64,000 nucleotides of DNA from Actinocatenispora sp963815125 (lineage in GTDB: Bacteria > Actinomycetota > Actinomycetes > Mycobacteriales > Micromonosporaceae), in contig CAWFFM010000003.1 in NCBI GenBank assembly GCA_963815125.1, forward strand, positions 806,001 through 870,000, in the 5' to 3' direction. How positions within the stretch are numbered: the stretch's first letter is position 1; the number at the start of each line of letters is the position of its first letter. The translations under genes and the position numbers were made by a program. Under the pieces are notes generated by a model that saw only the letters and a program-made list of their open reading frames with translations, ran no database searches and was not told where the DNA came from. This document shows, in pieces, positions 1 through 8,467 of this stretch.

Positions 1-116
1 CGGGTCGCGTAGTAGCCGAGCCGGGCCGCCGCGCTGTCCGCCGACTTCGGGTACCACCCGGAGTCCAGCAGTGTCCGGTCGGTCCAGGATGCGGTGCCCA
101 CCAGGATGTCGCCCAT
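1..116 (-). CDS. DUF72 (YecE-like) family protein, N-terminal fragment
   Basis: Reading the minus strand from an ATG at 116 gives an open frame that runs off the left edge of the window. It begins MGDILVGTASWTDRTLLDSG, followed by a WYP motif and a stretch ending GYYATR. The pattern G(T)ASWTD near the start and WYP about 20 residues later is typical of the DUF72/YecE TIM-barrel-like family, whose biochemical role is not settled. Only about 38 residues are present. It is divergent from the lipoprotein gene that starts at 255. Family assignment rests on motif recognition alone. Confidence 0.75.
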   Translation of the reverse strand, partial: MGDILVGTASWTDRTLLDSGWYPKSADSAAARLGYYAT

Positions 117-254
117 GACACGAGTCCACCGCGCCGGGCGCCCACCGGCAACCCGAACGCGGCAGACGGAGCCGGTACGGAGGCGGTCACGACCCGGTAT
201 CGGTGCGGTTGCGCGCCATGTCCCGCCCTGCTCCCCGGCGCTAACCTGCGCCTC

Positions 255-857
255 ATGGCTGTTCTGCGGGTACGGTCCGCCCTCGGCGTCACGCTGGCCG
301 GGACGCTACTGGCGCTGACCGGCTGCGCGGACACTGCGCCGGTGTCCGCGCCGGCGTTCGTGGTACCGAGCCCGCCGCCGTTGTCCACCGGAGGCGGCGG
401 CACCGGCACCGCGCAGCAGGCGAGCGACACTCTGAGCGACTGGGTGCACTCCCTGTACCTGGCGCACTTTTCGAAGGGCTACCGGACGCACCAGGAGGCC
501 TGCCACGGCGACGCGCCCTGCCTGGCCCTGGTCCGGCAGGCCCGTGCGCTGCCGTACCGGCCCGGCCAGGGGGTCAGGCCGGTGGCCTGGTCCATGGAAC
601 TGGATGACGTGATGCGGGCCGACCCGGCGCACCACGGCAGCTGGACACAGGTGATCCGGCCGTACTGGCGGGCCGACAGCCTCCCGTACGGCGGGCACGA
701 CGGCTGGGCGTCCGCCACCATGCTGCGGGTCCGGATGACCGCCACCCGCTCGCACACCGGCGACGTCGACTGGCGGATCCGGCTCAGTGCCGTACCGTCC
801 GCCGCCCTGGACCCGATACCACTGGACCACCCGGTGCTCACCCGGATAGGGCCGTGA
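255..857 (+). CDS. putative lipoprotein of unknown function
   Basis: A 200-residue protein with a short hydrophobic leader and a lipobox (LTGC, Cys24), so it is predicted to be lipid-anchored on the outer face of the membrane. After a Ser/Pro/Gly-rich linker the rest is a single soluble domain with a CHGDAPC two-cysteine segment around residues 83-89, which could form a disulfide. No catalytic motif is recognisable. It lies 34 bp upstream of guaA on the same strand, but nothing links the two functionally. The function is unknown; the lipoprotein assignment is well supported. Confidence 0.75.
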   Translation: MAVLRVRSALGVTLAGTLLALTGCADTAPVSAPAFVVPSPPPLSTGGGGTGTAQQASDTLSDWVHSLYLAHFSKGYRTHQEACHGDAPCLALVRQARALPYRPGQGVRPVAWSMELDDVMRADPAHHGSWTQVIRPYWRADSLPYGGHDGWASATMLRVRMTATRSHTGDVDWRIRLSAVPSAALDPIPLDHPVLTRIGP

Positions 858-891
858 CCGGCGGCGGCAACGGGCTGACTACGCTCGGAGC

Positions 892-2439
892 ATGACGACG
901 CAGCCCGTCCTCGTGGTGGACTTCGGGGCCCAGTACGCGCAGCTCATCGCCCGCCGGGTGCGGGAGGCCGACGTCTACTCCGAGATCGTGCCGCACTCGA
1001 TGCCGGTGGAACAGATGCTGGCCCGCAAACCGGCGGCGATCATCCTGTCCGGTGGTCCGTCCAGTGTGTACGCCGAGGGTGCGCCCCGGGTCGATCCGGC
1101 CCTGTTCGAGGCCGGCGTCCCGGTGTTCGGCATCTGTTACGGATTCCAGGCGATGGCGGTCGCGTTGGGCGGCACGGTGGCGCACACCGGGCAGCGGGAG
1201 TTCGGCGGCTCACCGCTGACCGTCACCGACCATGGCGTACTGCTCGCCGACCTGCCGGCCGAGCAGCCGGTGTGGATGAGCCACAACGATGCGGTGGCGC
1301 AGGCGCCGGAGGGCTTCACGGTCACCGCCCGCTCGGTCGGCGCCCCGGTCGCCGCGTTCGAGGACACCGCCCGGTGCCTGGCCGGCGTCCAGTTCCACCC
1401 GGAGGTGGCGCACACGCCGCACGGCCAGGACGTCCTGCGCCGCTTCCTGTTCGAGGTGGCCGGCCTGCAACCGAACTGGACCACCGGCAGCGTGATCGAC
1501 GACTCGGTGGCCGCGATCCGGGCCAAGGTCGGTACGGGCGCGGTGCTGTGCGGACTGTCCGGCGGGGTCGACTCCGCGGTGGCCGCGGCACTGGTACACA
1601 AGGCCGTAGGGGACCAGTTGACCTGTGTCTTCGTCGACCACGGCCTGCTGCGGGCCGGCGAGGCGGAGCAGGTCGAGCGCGACTACGTGGCGGCCACCGG
1701 GATCAAGCTGAAGGTGGTCGACGCGGCCGAGCGGTTCCTGACCGCGCTGGCCGACGTGACCGACCCGGAACAGAAGCGCAAGATCATCGGACGTGAGTTC
1801 ATCCGGGTGTTCGAGGCGGCGGCCCGCGAGGTGGCCACCGCCGAGGACATCGAGTTCCTCGTGCAGGGCACCCTCTACCCGGACGTGGTGGAGTCCGGTG
1901 GTGGCACCGGCACCGCGAACATCAAGTCGCACCACAATGTCGGCGGCCTGCCCGAGGACCTGGCGTTCACGCTCGTCGAGCCGCTGCGGGCGTTGTTCAA
2001 GGACGAGGTACGCGAGATCGGCCGGCAGCTCGGCCTGCCCGCCGAGATCGTGGAACGCCACCCGTTCCCGGGGCCGGGCCTGGGCATCCGGATCATCGGC
2101 GCGGTCACCGCGGAACGGTTGGAGATTCTGCGCGCCGCGGACCTGGTGGCCCGCGAGGAACTGACCGCGGCGGGCCTGGACGCGGCGATCTGGCAGTTCC
2201 CGGTCGTACTGCTGGCCGACGTGCGCTCCGTCGGGGTGCAGGGCGACGGGCGCAGCTACGGCCACCCGATTGTGCTGCGCCCGGTGACCAGCGAGGACGC
2301 CATGACCGCCGACTGGGCGCGGCTGCCCTACGAGGTGCTGGAACGCATCTCCACCCGCATCACCAACGAGGTGCCCGAGGTCAACCGGGTGGTCGTGGAC
2401 ATCACCAGCAAGCCGCCGGGCACCATCGAGTGGGAGTGA
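892..2439 (+). CDS. guaA: GMP synthase (glutamine-hydrolysing)
   Basis: Makes GMP from XMP, ATP and glutamine, the last step of de novo guanine nucleotide synthesis. At 515 residues it is the normal two-domain length. The N-terminal class I glutamine amidotransferase has the nucleophile Cys82 in GICYG and the His/Glu pair in FHPEV (His169, Glu171). The ATP-pyrophosphatase domain follows with its P-loop SGGVDS from residue 223. The C-terminal dimerisation domain ends in the usual KPPGTIEWE. The ATG start at 892 gives the expected N-terminus ending in VVDFGAQYAQLIARRV. The gene appears to be monocistronic or co-transcribed with the Nudix gene 31 bp downstream. Confidence 0.98.
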   Translation: MTTQPVLVVDFGAQYAQLIARRVREADVYSEIVPHSMPVEQMLARKPAAIILSGGPSSVYAEGAPRVDPALFEAGVPVFGICYGFQAMAVALGGTVAHTGQREFGGSPLTVTDHGVLLADLPAEQPVWMSHNDAVAQAPEGFTVTARSVGAPVAAFEDTARCLAGVQFHPEVAHTPHGQDVLRRFLFEVAGLQPNWTTGSVIDDSVAAIRAKVGTGAVLCGLSGGVDSAVAAALVHKAVGDQLTCVFVDHGLLRAGEAEQVERDYVAATGIKLKVVDAAERFLTALADVTDPEQKRKIIGREFIRVFEAAAREVATAEDIEFLVQGTLYPDVVESGGGTGTANIKSHHNVGGLPEDLAFTLVEPLRALFKDEVREIGRQLGLPAEIVERHPFPGPGLGIRIIGAVTAERLEILRAADLVAREELTAAGLDAAIWQFPVVLLADVRSVGVQGDGRSYGHPIVLRPVTSEDAMTADWARLPYEVLERISTRITNEVPEVNRVVVDITSKPPGTIEWE

Positions 2440-2470
2440 CGCACTGGCACTCCGGGTCGACAATGACGGC

Positions 2471-3424
2471 ATGACGACCAGTACCGCGTGCACCGGTGAA
2501 CTCCGCCCGGCCCGGCGGATCGGCGCGTACGGCCTGCTGACCGACGACGCCGGTCGGGTGCTGCTGACCCGCTCCTCGGAGCGTTCCGACGTGCCGGGCA
2601 CCTGGTACCTGCCCGGCGGCGGCGTCGAGCAGGGTGAGGACCCGGCCACCGCGGTGGTACGGGAGAGCGCGGAGGAGACCGGGCTACAGGTCGAGATCGC
2701 CGCGCTGCGTACGGTCACCGCCGACGTACTGGAACTGCCGGCGCGCGGGCAGCGGCTGCACACCGACCGGCTGCTGTACGACCTGCGTCAGCTCGGCGGT
2801 CGGTTGCGCGCCGAGCCGGACGGCACCACCGACCTGGCCCGCTGGGTGGCTCCCGACGAGCTGGCCGGGCTAACGCTGATGCCGTTCGTGGCGGCGGCGC
2901 TGGGACTGCCGGCAGCACCGGTCCAGGCCCGTACGGACCTGCCGGACGGCGAGGCCCCGACGGTGGCGCCGACCGGGCGCAAGGAGCGCGAGCAGCGGTT
3001 CGCCGCGTACGCGTACGCCACCGACCCGTCGGGCCGGGTGCTGCTGACCCGCAATGCCGCCGGCTATCCCGGTGCCGGTCTCTGGCACCTGCCCGGCGGC
3101 GGCACCGACCACGGCGAGCTGCCGGTCGAGGCGGTACTTCGGGAGCTGACCGAGGAGTCCGGTCAGGTCGGCGAGGTACGGCAGCTGCTGGGCGCGACGC
3201 ACCGGCACGACCCGGCCCTGCTCGGTCCGGAGGGCTACCCGCTCGACTGGCACACGGTGTGCGTACTGTATCGGGTGGCCGTGTCGGAACCTGGTATACC
3301 GTGCGTAATGGATGTGGGCGGTTCTACCGACGCTGTCGAGTGGTTCACGCCACGGCAGTTGGCCGACCTTCCGGTCACCGAGGTCGTGAACTGGGCGTTA
3401 CGGACAGCAGTTGGGCATCACTGA
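2471..3424 (+). CDS. tandem double-Nudix hydrolase
   Basis: A 317-residue protein with two complete Nudix domains. The first Nudix box (about residues 53-76) has the GGG..(E)...REsaEEtG pattern and the second (about 205-228) has GGG..(E)...REltEEsG, so both contain the Glu residues that bind the metal. Nudix enzymes hydrolyse nucleoside diphosphates linked to another group, such as dNTPs, ADP-ribose or NADH. The substrate cannot be told from sequence. The two halves also share the flanking phrase GRVLLTR, consistent with an internal duplication. It starts 31 bp after guaA on the same strand. The pairing of two apparently active boxes in one chain is less common than single-domain Nudix proteins. 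Confidence 0.88.
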   Translation: MTTSTACTGELRPARRIGAYGLLTDDAGRVLLTRSSERSDVPGTWYLPGGGVEQGEDPATAVVRESAEETGLQVEIAALRTVTADVLELPARGQRLHTDRLLYDLRQLGGRLRAEPDGTTDLARWVAPDELAGLTLMPFVAAALGLPAAPVQARTDLPDGEAPTVAPTGRKEREQRFAAYAYATDPSGRVLLTRNAAGYPGAGLWHLPGGGTDHGELPVEAVLRELTEESGQVGEVRQLLGATHRHDPALLGPEGYPLDWHTVCVLYRVAVSEPGIPCVMDVGGSTDAVEWFTPRQLADLPVTEVVNWALRTAVGHH

Positions 3425-3467
3425 GTGTTATCGCGCGTAGTGTGCTTTAGGCAGGTTATGTGGTGGT

Positions 3468-3494
3468 TTGACACGAAACCAGCTACAGTAGCCG
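3468..3494 (+). promoter_or_regulatory. possible promoter for pssA
   Basis: A TTGACA hexamer at 3468-3473 lies 15 bp ahead of TAGCCG at 3489-3494. The -35 box is perfect, but the spacing is short and the -10 box is poor. It lies in the gap between the Nudix gene and the pssA ribosome-binding site, about 105 bp ahead of the start codon. Weak support. Confidence 0.3.
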
Positions 3495-3598
3495 TTCGCT
3501 CGCATCGCCAAGGCCGGTACTCGTATGCCATGGTGTAGGACACGCGCCGGACGGCCGCCGACAGGCGGGACCAGCCGATCCGGCGAGGAGGAGACTTC

Positions 3599-4597
3599 GT
3601 GCCGAGAACTCCATGGCGCCGCCGCCGCGTGACGGACAGTCCGCGGCCCGCGGGGCGCCGCATCATCACCCGTAACCTGCGTCGGCGGGGCGGTTCGCTC
3701 GCCCGCCGGGTGCTGGTGGGTCAACGCCTCGGAGACACCGCGGCGACCCTCCGGTTGCCCACCGAGGCACCACGCGACGGTCAGCACCGCACCGTCGGCA
3801 CCATCGCGCCGCCCACGCCGGTGCGCCTGACCGCCCCCGGAACCGACGCGCCAGAAGCGCCGGCCGAGCCGCCGGGATCAGCGCCGGCCCTGGCATCGAC
3901 CGCGGAGCGGCTGCTGCCCGGGCCGCACACCTGGCCGCGCCGCGCCGCCTTCGTGCTCGTCAACGCCTGCACCGTGTCCAGCCTGCTGCTGGGCATCACC
4001 GCGATCTTCCTCGCGATGGGCGGCGAACTGCGCTGGGGCGCCCTCTGCCTGGTCGGCTGCGTCGCCTTCGACGGGCTCGACGGCGGCCTGGCCCGCGCCT
4101 TCGGGGTGTCCAGCCCGTTCGGCGCCCAGATGGACTCGATGGCCGACATGTGCTCGTTCGGCATCGCCACACCCGTACTGGTGTTCCGTTGGCTGGCCGG
4201 TGACGCGCCGGTCGCCGTGATCGCACCGGTCTGCGCGCTCGTCGCGGTCTGCGCGGCGATCCGGCTCGCCCGGTTCAACGTCTCGCCGAAGGACGGCCAC
4301 TACTTCGCCGGCATCCCCACCACCATCGTGGCCGGCATGCTGGCCGTGGCGTGCCTGCTGCACCCGCACCACGGCGTGCTGCTGGTCGGCAGCGTGGGCG
4401 TACTGGCCCTGCTCATGGTCACCACGTTCCCGTACGCCAAGCTGGCCCAGCTGCGCAGGCTGCCGCTCTGGCTGCTGATCGTGCCGATCGCCGGTGCGCT
4501 GCTCGACCCCACGGTGACGTTCCTGGTGTTGGTCGGTATCTACCTGATCAGCGGGCCGCTGCTGTGGCTCAAGCACCGTCGTTCGGTGCCTGCCTGA
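3599..4597 (+). CDS. pssA: CDP-diacylglycerol--serine O-phosphatidyltransferase
   Basis: Transfers a phosphatidyl group from CDP-diacylglycerol to serine, giving phosphatidylserine in the membrane. The CDP-alcohol phosphatidyltransferase signature DG-x2-(A/G)R-x8-G-x3-D-x3-D is visible as FDGLDGGLARAFG...GAQMDSMAD, starting near residue 158, among several hydrophobic membrane segments. The protein is 332 residues because of an Arg/Pro-rich, poorly structured N-terminal extension of about 105 residues. The GTG start at 3599 is supported by a strong GGAGGAG ribosome-binding site just upstream, so the extension is probably translated. The neighbouring convergent gene is psd, which uses its product. 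Confidence 0.9.
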   Translation: MPRTPWRRRRVTDSPRPAGRRIITRNLRRRGGSLARRVLVGQRLGDTAATLRLPTEAPRDGQHRTVGTIAPPTPVRLTAPGTDAPEAPAEPPGSAPALASTAERLLPGPHTWPRRAAFVLVNACTVSSLLLGITAIFLAMGGELRWGALCLVGCVAFDGLDGGLARAFGVSSPFGAQMDSMADMCSFGIATPVLVFRWLAGDAPVAVIAPVCALVAVCAAIRLARFNVSPKDGHYFAGIPTTIVAGMLAVACLLHPHHGVLLVGSVGVLALLMVTTFPYAKLAQLRRLPLWLLIVPIAGALLDPTVTFLVLVGIYLISGPLLWLKHRRSVPA

Positions 4598-4621
4598 CCG
4601 CACCATCCGTACGGCAGTACA

Positions 4622-4660
4622 ACGACAGCGGCCCCGTCTGCGTGACGGGGCCGCTGTCGT
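4622..4660. terminator. bidirectional hairpin terminator between pssA and psd
   Basis: A perfect 17-bp inverted repeat (arms 4622-4638 and 4644-4660, 5-nt loop) lies between the convergent pssA and psd genes. As in many high-GC actinomycetes there is no long T tract, so termination efficiency is inferred from stem strength and position. Confidence 0.8.
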
Positions 4661-4684
4661 CGTCAGAAGTGTCGCCCGTGCGGG

Positions 4685-5941
4685 TCAGCGCCAGCGGGCG
4701 ATGACCGTCGCGCCGCCGGACACCTTCTCGCCCGGCGCCACCAGCGCCTCGGCCGCGTCGGCCGGCAGATAGACGTCGGTACGGGAACCGAACCGGATCA
4801 GCCCGAACCGTTCGCCTCGGGCCACCAGCGCACCCACCGGCGTACGGTGCACGATCCGACGGGCCACCATGCCGGTGCGTTGCGCCACCACCACCGGCCC
4901 GTGCTCGGTCTCCAGCACCGTGTACGCGGCCACGTTGTGTTCCGCCGCCGACTTCATCGCCGGGGCGAAACCGCCGTGCTCGCGGAACACCTCGACCACC
5001 CGGCCGGCCACCGGCGAGCGGTTGACGTGCACGTCCAGTACGGACAGGAACACCGCGATGCGCAGCCAACGCCCGTCGCCGACACCGAACTTGTCGTCGT
5101 GCAGCTGCTCCACCGACAGCACCGTGCCGTCGCTCGCGGCCACCACCGCGCCCGGGTCGTCCGTGCGGCCCCGCTGCGGGTCCCGGAAGAACGCCGCGAC
5201 CGGCAGCGCGGCCAGGGCCGGTACCAGCCACAGTTTCGACGACGGTCGCAGCTTGCGGGTCAGCAACGCCAGCCCGGCGCAGGCCGCCGCGGCCGCCACA
5301 CCGTTGGAATCCAGATGCATCGTGGAGGTCAGCGGTACGCTGCTCGGCCGGTCGGTCACCGCGAGCCGCTCGGCCAGCGCCGGCTCCGCGGGGGAGAACC
5401 GCAACCGGTGCACCCGCAGCGGCGGCCGGTGCCGCAGGATCAGGTCACTGCCCACGCCGTGCCGCTCCGCGAGGTCACGCAACTCGACGTCGGCTGCGCA
5501 ACCCGGCCGGGCCGGCGCCGCGGCCACCAGTACGCCGCCGGGAGCCACCAGGTCACGCAGCTCCACCAGGGCATCGGCCACCGGACCGGACGCACCGGAC
5601 AGCGGCTGGGCGACGATCACCACATCGCACGGCTTGACGTCGCGCAGCGAGGACACCACCTGCACCCGCTCGGCGACCCACTCGCCCTCGCCGGCCACCT
5701 GGTCACGGACCGCCGCGGGCGCCTCCACCGAACCGGGGTCCGGCAGTACGGTCAGCGAGTCACCGGGCAGCAGCTCGGCCAGCGCGCCGGCCAGCACCGC
5801 GGAACCGGCCGTGACACCGACCAGCAGCCCGGTCTTGGGTCCCGGATGCCGGATCAGCTCGCCGAGCAGCACCCGGGCAGCCCGGTCACCCAGCTGACCG
5901 GAACGTAGCGGCAGCACCGTACGGCTCGCGAGTTGGGTCAT
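4685..5941 (-). CDS. psd: phosphatidylserine decarboxylase with an N-terminal methyltransferase-like domain
   Basis: The C-terminal half is a short-type phosphatidylserine decarboxylase, which makes phosphatidylethanolamine from the PssA product. It shows FFRDPQR, ASDGTV, the metal/structural segment LDVHVNRSPVAG and the self-cleavage site FGS (Ser386), where the pyruvoyl cofactor forms. The protein is 418 residues, while stand-alone actinobacterial enzymes of this type are about 200-240. The first 185 residues form a separate Rossmann-like alpha/beta domain with phrases (TGLLVGVTAGSAVLA, LVAPGGVLVAAAP) reminiscent of class I SAM-dependent methyltransferases, but a canonical GxGxG motif I is not obvious. 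The ATG at 5941 is used. The decarboxylase call is firm; a catalytic role for the extra domain is speculative. Confidence 0.9.
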   Translation of the reverse strand: MTQLASRTVLPLRSGQLGDRAARVLLGELIRHPGPKTGLLVGVTAGSAVLAGALAELLPGDSLTVLPDPGSVEAPAAVRDQVAGEGEWVAERVQVVSSLRDVKPCDVVIVAQPLSGASGPVADALVELRDLVAPGGVLVAAAPARPGCAADVELRDLAERHGVGSDLILRHRPPLRVHRLRFSPAEPALAERLAVTDRPSSVPLTSTMHLDSNGVAAAAACAGLALLTRKLRPSSKLWLVPALAALPVAAFFRDPQRGRTDDPGAVVAASDGTVLSVEQLHDDKFGVGDGRWLRIAVFLSVLDVHVNRSPVAGRVVEVFREHGGFAPAMKSAAEHNVAAYTVLETEHGPVVVAQRTGMVARRIVHRTPVGALVARGERFGLIRFGSRTDVYLPADAAEALVAPGEKVSGGATVIARWR

Positions 5942-6016
5942 TGTCGGACCTGCTCCGTTTCTGTGCCGGGAGTCTGCCGGCGAGTGCCGACGCTGCCACC
6001 GTAACCCAACCGGGGG

Positions 6017-6283
6017 TCACCGCGACGGCGGGTTGCTGCCGCCGCCCCGTCGGCCGGGCCGTACCGCGGCGAACAACCCGATCGCGCCGATCGCGATCAG
6101 CGTCACGGCGAACAACCAACCCAGCGGCAGGGTCAGATCGGACACCAGGTAGACCATCCACAGGCCGGCGCCACCCAGGAATACCAGGCCGAAGACCAGG
6201 GACACCACGTCGGTCGGGTGGGGACGCATGCCTGCCTTCGGCCGACCACCGCTGCTGTTCGCGCTGCCCTTGCTCGCGCTCAC
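6017..6283 (-). CDS. small two-span membrane protein
   Basis: An 88-residue protein with two predicted membrane helices (roughly residues 26-48 and 52-72), a hydrophilic Ser/Gly/Arg N-terminus and a basic C-terminus. Its GTG start overlaps the stop of the upstream PspC/LiaF-like gene (GTGA), so the two are probably translationally coupled. No named family was recognised. The coupling suggests an accessory role in the same envelope-stress locus. Confidence 0.7.
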   Translation of the reverse strand: MSASKGSANSSGGRPKAGMRPHPTDVVSLVFGLVFLGGAGLWMVYLVSDLTLPLGWLFAVTLIAIGAIGLFAAVRPGRRGGGSNPPSR

Positions 6284-8361
6284 CGGGACACCTCCACATC
6301 GCCCAGACCGGCCCGCAGATTCAGCACGAGCCTGCCACCACCGTCGCCGTCGGTACCGAGATCGGTCACGTTCGCCTGCACGTCGTGCGGGCCGTCCCGA
6401 TGGGTACCGAAGATGTCCGTGTTGCCGACGCCCTCCGCGACCTTCACCGTGGTGTCCACGTTCGGCGGCAGGATCACCTGCACGTCACCGATGTCGGCAT
6501 TGATCGACACGTTCTCCGCCCGACCAGTGAAGTCCACACTGGACAGATCGAGTACCGCGTCACCGACCTGGGCACGGTAGCTGCCCTGCAGATCGTCCAC
6601 GGACGTCGGCGCCCAGTGCTGGTCGTCCATGGGCGCCGGTGGCCGTTCGTAGTACGGGCCGGGAGTGACCCGCTCGCTGACCCAGGAGACCGGCAACCCC
6701 ACCGCCAGTACGCATCCCACGATGATCAGCCAGCGGGCCCGGCCACGCCAGGCACCGATCACCAGTCCAGCGCCGACCACCACCAGACCGGCGGCGAAGA
6801 ACACCGAGGCCGGCAGGTTCGCGCCGGTGGCGGTCAGCGCGATCAACCCGCCGAAGACCAGCAGCAGCACCAACATGGTGACCCGGCCCAGCAACGACCG
6901 TTCCCGGGGACGCTTCGGCGGCCGGGCGCCGCGCGGCGGCGGAGGTGGTGGCGGTGGCGTACCGGGGCCGAGTGGATCCGACCAGCCGGCCAGCGGGATC
7001 TCGCCGTTGCCGGTCGCGGTCGCCGTCGAGGGCTGGTACGGCCCGTGCGGCGCGAACGGCGCGCGGTAGCCGGGCTGCTGCGCCCCGGTCGGCGGCACCG
7101 TCCAGTTGTGCGGCCGGGTCGGCTGCGGTCCACCGGCTGCCGGGTACGCCGGAGCGCGCCACTGCGGCACCGGCCCGCGCTGGGGCGGCCCGGAATGGTG
7201 CGCGCCGGGCCAGCCGGACCCCGGGGCCGTACCGGTCGGCGCGGACGGCCAGCCGCCGAGCGGTTGACCGGCGGTCATCGGTACGGTCCACGACGTCGCA
7301 TCGTCCGTGGCCGGGTCGGTCGGACCCGATGTACCGGACCTGGCCTGGTTGCGCCGGGTCAGGAAGACGGCCGCCGTCGCGGCGACCGCGGCCACCAGTA
7401 CGGTGAACCGGAAGCCGCTGTTGAGTACGAAGAAGATCAGCCCGATACCGGCCATCGCGAGCAGTACGGTCAGCAACGGCGAGGTACTTGACCGGCCCCG
7501 TCCCACCAACGACTCGACCGGCGCCACCTGGTCGCCCTGCTGCGGCATGACCAGCCAGCCCACCAGGTAGGCGAGCAGCCCGACACCACCGAAGAACGCC
7601 AGGATGGTGAGCACCACCCGCCACAGCACCGGGTCGGTGTTGGTCGCATGGCCGAGACCGGCACACACCCCGGCGATCTTCTTGCCGCGGGCGGGGCGTA
7701 CCAGCCCGTGCCGTACCGCGAACCCGGTGATCGGCGGCAGGTCCTCGGGCCGACCGCCGAACGGGACACCACCTGGGCCGGGCCCGGCGCCCGGCGGCGG
7801 GCCGCCCGGCGGTGGGGCACCGGCCCAGCCGGCCGTCGGATCCGGCCCCGGTTCGCTGGCCGGCTCGTACGGGTCGTCCACAGGGTGCCCCGCAGCCCCG
7901 GTCCACCCCGCCCTGTCCGCCTGTTCCGTCGAGTCGACCGGCCCGGTCTCGTCGGCCGTCCCTGCCGTCCCTGCCGTCCCTGCCGGGTCGGCCGTCCCGG
8001 TCGCGTCAGCCGTCTCGGTCGGCTCCATGTCATCGCCCGGTACATCGTCCGCGGGTGCCACATCGCTGTGCTCAGGCACGCTGTCTACAGGCACGGTGTG
8101 CTCGGGCGCGCTGTCTACAGGCACGGTGTGCTCGGGCGCGCTGTCCGCAGGCACGGCCTCCACGGGCGCGCTGTCGGCGGGCACGGTGTCCGATGGGGCA
8201 TCGTCGCTGTTCGGGGCCGGGTCGTTCGGGGCTGGGTCGTTCGGGGCCGGGTCGTTCGGCGGTACCGGTCCGGCCGCAGCGGTGCCCGCGCCCTGGTCGG
8301 CCCGGTGGGCCGGGTCCGGTCGCTCGTCCGGGCCGGAGCCGGCGGCAGTCTCACTGGTCAT
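6280..8361 (-). CDS. PspC-domain membrane protein with LiaF-like C-terminal domain
   Basis: Several parts are visible. First comes a very long acidic, Pro/Asp/Ala-rich N-terminus with short repeats. Then there is a PspC domain (LVRPARGKKIAGVCAGLGHA followed by a membrane helix and YLVGWLVMPQ), a second membrane region, a Pro/Gly-rich spacer and more helices. A C-terminal beta-rich domain (VDFTGRAENVSINADIGDVQ) resembles the cell-wall-stress LiaF/DUF2154-type domain. PspC and LiaF proteins sense or restrain envelope-stress signalling. It is divergent from a PspC-containing histidine kinase at 8468, so the three genes likely form one signalling unit. The start is uncertain: ATG 8361 is chosen, and an in-frame ATG at 8397 is possible. 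Function is inferred from domains. Confidence 0.82.
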   Translation of the reverse strand: MTSETAAGSGPDERPDPAHRADQGAGTAAAGPVPPNDPAPNDPAPNDPAPNSDDAPSDTVPADSAPVEAVPADSAPEHTVPVDSAPEHTVPVDSVPEHSDVAPADDVPGDDMEPTETADATGTADPAGTAGTAGTADETGPVDSTEQADRAGWTGAAGHPVDDPYEPASEPGPDPTAGWAGAPPPGGPPPGAGPGPGGVPFGGRPEDLPPITGFAVRHGLVRPARGKKIAGVCAGLGHATNTDPVLWRVVLTILAFFGGVGLLAYLVGWLVMPQQGDQVAPVESLVGRGRSSTSPLLTVLLAMAGIGLIFFVLNSGFRFTVLVAAVAATAAVFLTRRNQARSGTSGPTDPATDDATSWTVPMTAGQPLGGWPSAPTGTAPGSGWPGAHHSGPPQRGPVPQWRAPAYPAAGGPQPTRPHNWTVPPTGAQQPGYRAPFAPHGPYQPSTATATGNGEIPLAGWSDPLGPGTPPPPPPPPRGARPPKRPRERSLLGRVTMLVLLLVFGGLIALTATGANLPASVFFAAGLVVVGAGLVIGAWRGRARWLIIVGCVLAVGLPVSWVSERVTPGPYYERPPAPMDDQHWAPTSVDDLQGSYRAQVGDAVLDLSSVDFTGRAENVSINADIGDVQVILPPNVDTTVKVAEGVGNTDIFGTHRDGPHDVQANVTDLGTDGDGGGRLVLNLRAGLGDVEVSR
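8069..8188. repeat. four tandem 30-bp repeats inside the PspC/LiaF-like gene
   Basis: Units 8069-8098, 8099-8128, 8129-8158 and 8159-8188 each follow the pattern tgctcgggcgcgctgtctac + aggcacggtg with a few changes. They encode ten-residue repeats of the type DSAPEHTVPV in the extracytoplasmic or cytoplasmic linker. The unit is a multiple of three, so copy-number changes keep the frame. Confidence 0.85.
8210..8254. repeat. three tandem 15-bp repeats inside the PspC/LiaF-like gene
   Basis: Units ttcggggccgggtcg (8210-8224), a one-base variant (8225-8239) and a third perfect copy (8240-8254) encode the pentapeptide repeat NDPAP near the N-terminus of the protein. In-frame slippage would only lengthen or shorten a linker. 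Confidence 0.85.
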
Positions 8362-8467
8362 ACGACGATCGTGCCCACCGCGGGTCGGTCCTGCCATCGG
8401 GCACCGACCCTGACTCGACCCTGAGCCCGGAACGGCCGAAGCTCCGGGAACGATCCGGTAGCCACGC

